Part shown: positions 63,508 through 64,000 of the stretch, one piece after another | Position numbering within the stretch: the first letter of the stretch is position 1 | How the letters are laid out: the number at the start of each line of letters is the position of its first letter | Source of the DNA: Lachnospiraceae bacterium | GTDB taxonomy: Bacteria > Bacillota > Clostridia > Lachnospirales > Lachnospiraceae | Direction: 5' to 3' | NCBI GenBank assembly: GCA_910576125.1 | Contig: CAJTHM010000007.1 | Span: 177,317-241,316 of the forward strand | DNA length: 64,000 nt | Translations under genes and position numbers: made by a program | The notes under the pieces: model-generated | What the model saw: only the letters and a program-made list of their open reading frames with translations | The model's database searches: none | What the model was told of the DNA's origin: nothing

Positions 63508-63906
63508 ATGTTACCTGTAAACTGTGGCAGTCATGCCGACTACCAAAACTTTGTTGTTGAAAATCTTCGTAAATATTATCCGAATCCTGATTCCATTTCC
63601 CATGACACATGGGACATTATTGATCGTTTTTGGAATCTTGATCTTTCCTACACTGACGAAATGATGCGAAGCAAATATTCCAAGTATGGTCCTGCACCAA
63701 GAACTCCTTCCTGCATGCAGCGTTCCTATCTGCTGTCCATTGATTTTAAGGTCACATCTATAACCGAATGGGCTGCCCAGCTTAAAATAAATCCTCTGTA
63801 TGCCTTTCTTAGCGGTTTTAAAACAGATGATACTCCCGGTGTTGGCACTTTTTACGACTTCTTTTCTAAACCTCCATGCCCGCACACTTGGCACCACCAT
63901 AAATGA
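63508..63906 (+). pseudogene. Transposase N-terminal fragment
   Basis: ATG 63508 after GGAGGCG. Reads MLPVNCGSHADYQNFVVENL, MRSKYSKYGPAPRTPSCMQR and DTPGVGTFYDFFSK, resembling the N-terminus of a large clostridial transposase, then changes character (PPCPHTWHHHK) and stops. The rest is absent up to the window edge, where a GGGCT-GGA-AGCCC hairpin lies (63985-63997). Probably truncated or frameshifted. Confidence 0.6.
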
Positions 63907-64000
63907 AACTGTGCAGACGATAGGTTCTTGATTTTGTTTGTGCCGTTATTTATACTTATGGCAACGGCAAAAATCGTGTTTATTTTGGGCTGGAAGCCCG

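Overview
The window reads like chromosome of a gut Lachnospiraceae-type Firmicute (Eisenbergiella/Hungatella-like; genus is inference). Reasons: strong AGGAGG ribosome binding sites, LplB/YtcP-type sugar ABC importers, membrane-bound AraC sensors, a T-box leader, and Rpn-type nucleases with EGHSF and RAEG tandem repeats. Most of it is GC-rich. About 38.2-51.7 kb is visibly more AT-rich and looks imported.

Layout. 0-4.1 kb: a sugar ABC importer (binding protein cut by the window edge, two permeases) and a GH88 unsaturated glucuronyl hydrolase. 4.2-10.1 kb: three nuclease-associated genes: a frameshifted AAA-ATPase/PD-(D/E)XK gene, an intact 1,011-residue SF1 helicase with a C-terminal nuclease-like domain, and an Rpn-type gene split by a 94-bp insertion. 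10.1-11.4 kb: scar of a two-component system. 11.5-16.5 kb: a Na+ symporter, then a phosphatidylethanolamine/lipid operon (PAP2, flippase-like protein, pssA, psd) in which pssA is out of frame at a G8 tract. 16.7-35.5 kb: pectin/rhamnogalacturonan-type sugar genes: GH127, three GH78-type rhamnosidases, a second complete ABC importer, a membrane AraC sensor and a divergent GntR-LacI regulator, mixed with gene remnants. 35.7-38.2 kb: a TetR gene and an ABC exporter locus that has lost most of one permease; two matching TGACT-N14-AGTCA operators and a consensus promoter can be read.

38.2-51.7 kb: the AT-rich mobile zone. Two defective copies of one IS110-family element (39.6 and 47.2 kb, same orientation) bracket a carboxyltransferase pseudogene, a degraded unrelated IS110 transposase, a free-standing acyltransferase (FabD-like) and two coupled ABC exporters. 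Beyond copy B lies a third ABC exporter, truncated by the element, with a textbook 19-bp-spacer MerR promoter but no adjacent merR. The only MerR gene in the window sits against copy A.

51.8-64 kb: a phosphotransferase-like gene, a two-component system, an ABC-2 transporter operon with accessory secreted/lipoproteins, an orphan T-box leader that keeps only the first 31 codons of methionyl-tRNA synthetase and now precedes a membrane protein gene, glutamine synthetase, an esterase, and a broken transposase at the edge.

The overall theme is decay: at least fifteen broken or truncated genes, several joined by deletions that left their promoters or leaders behind. No CRISPR array, rRNA or tRNA was seen. 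All coordinates were read by eye and no database search was run.
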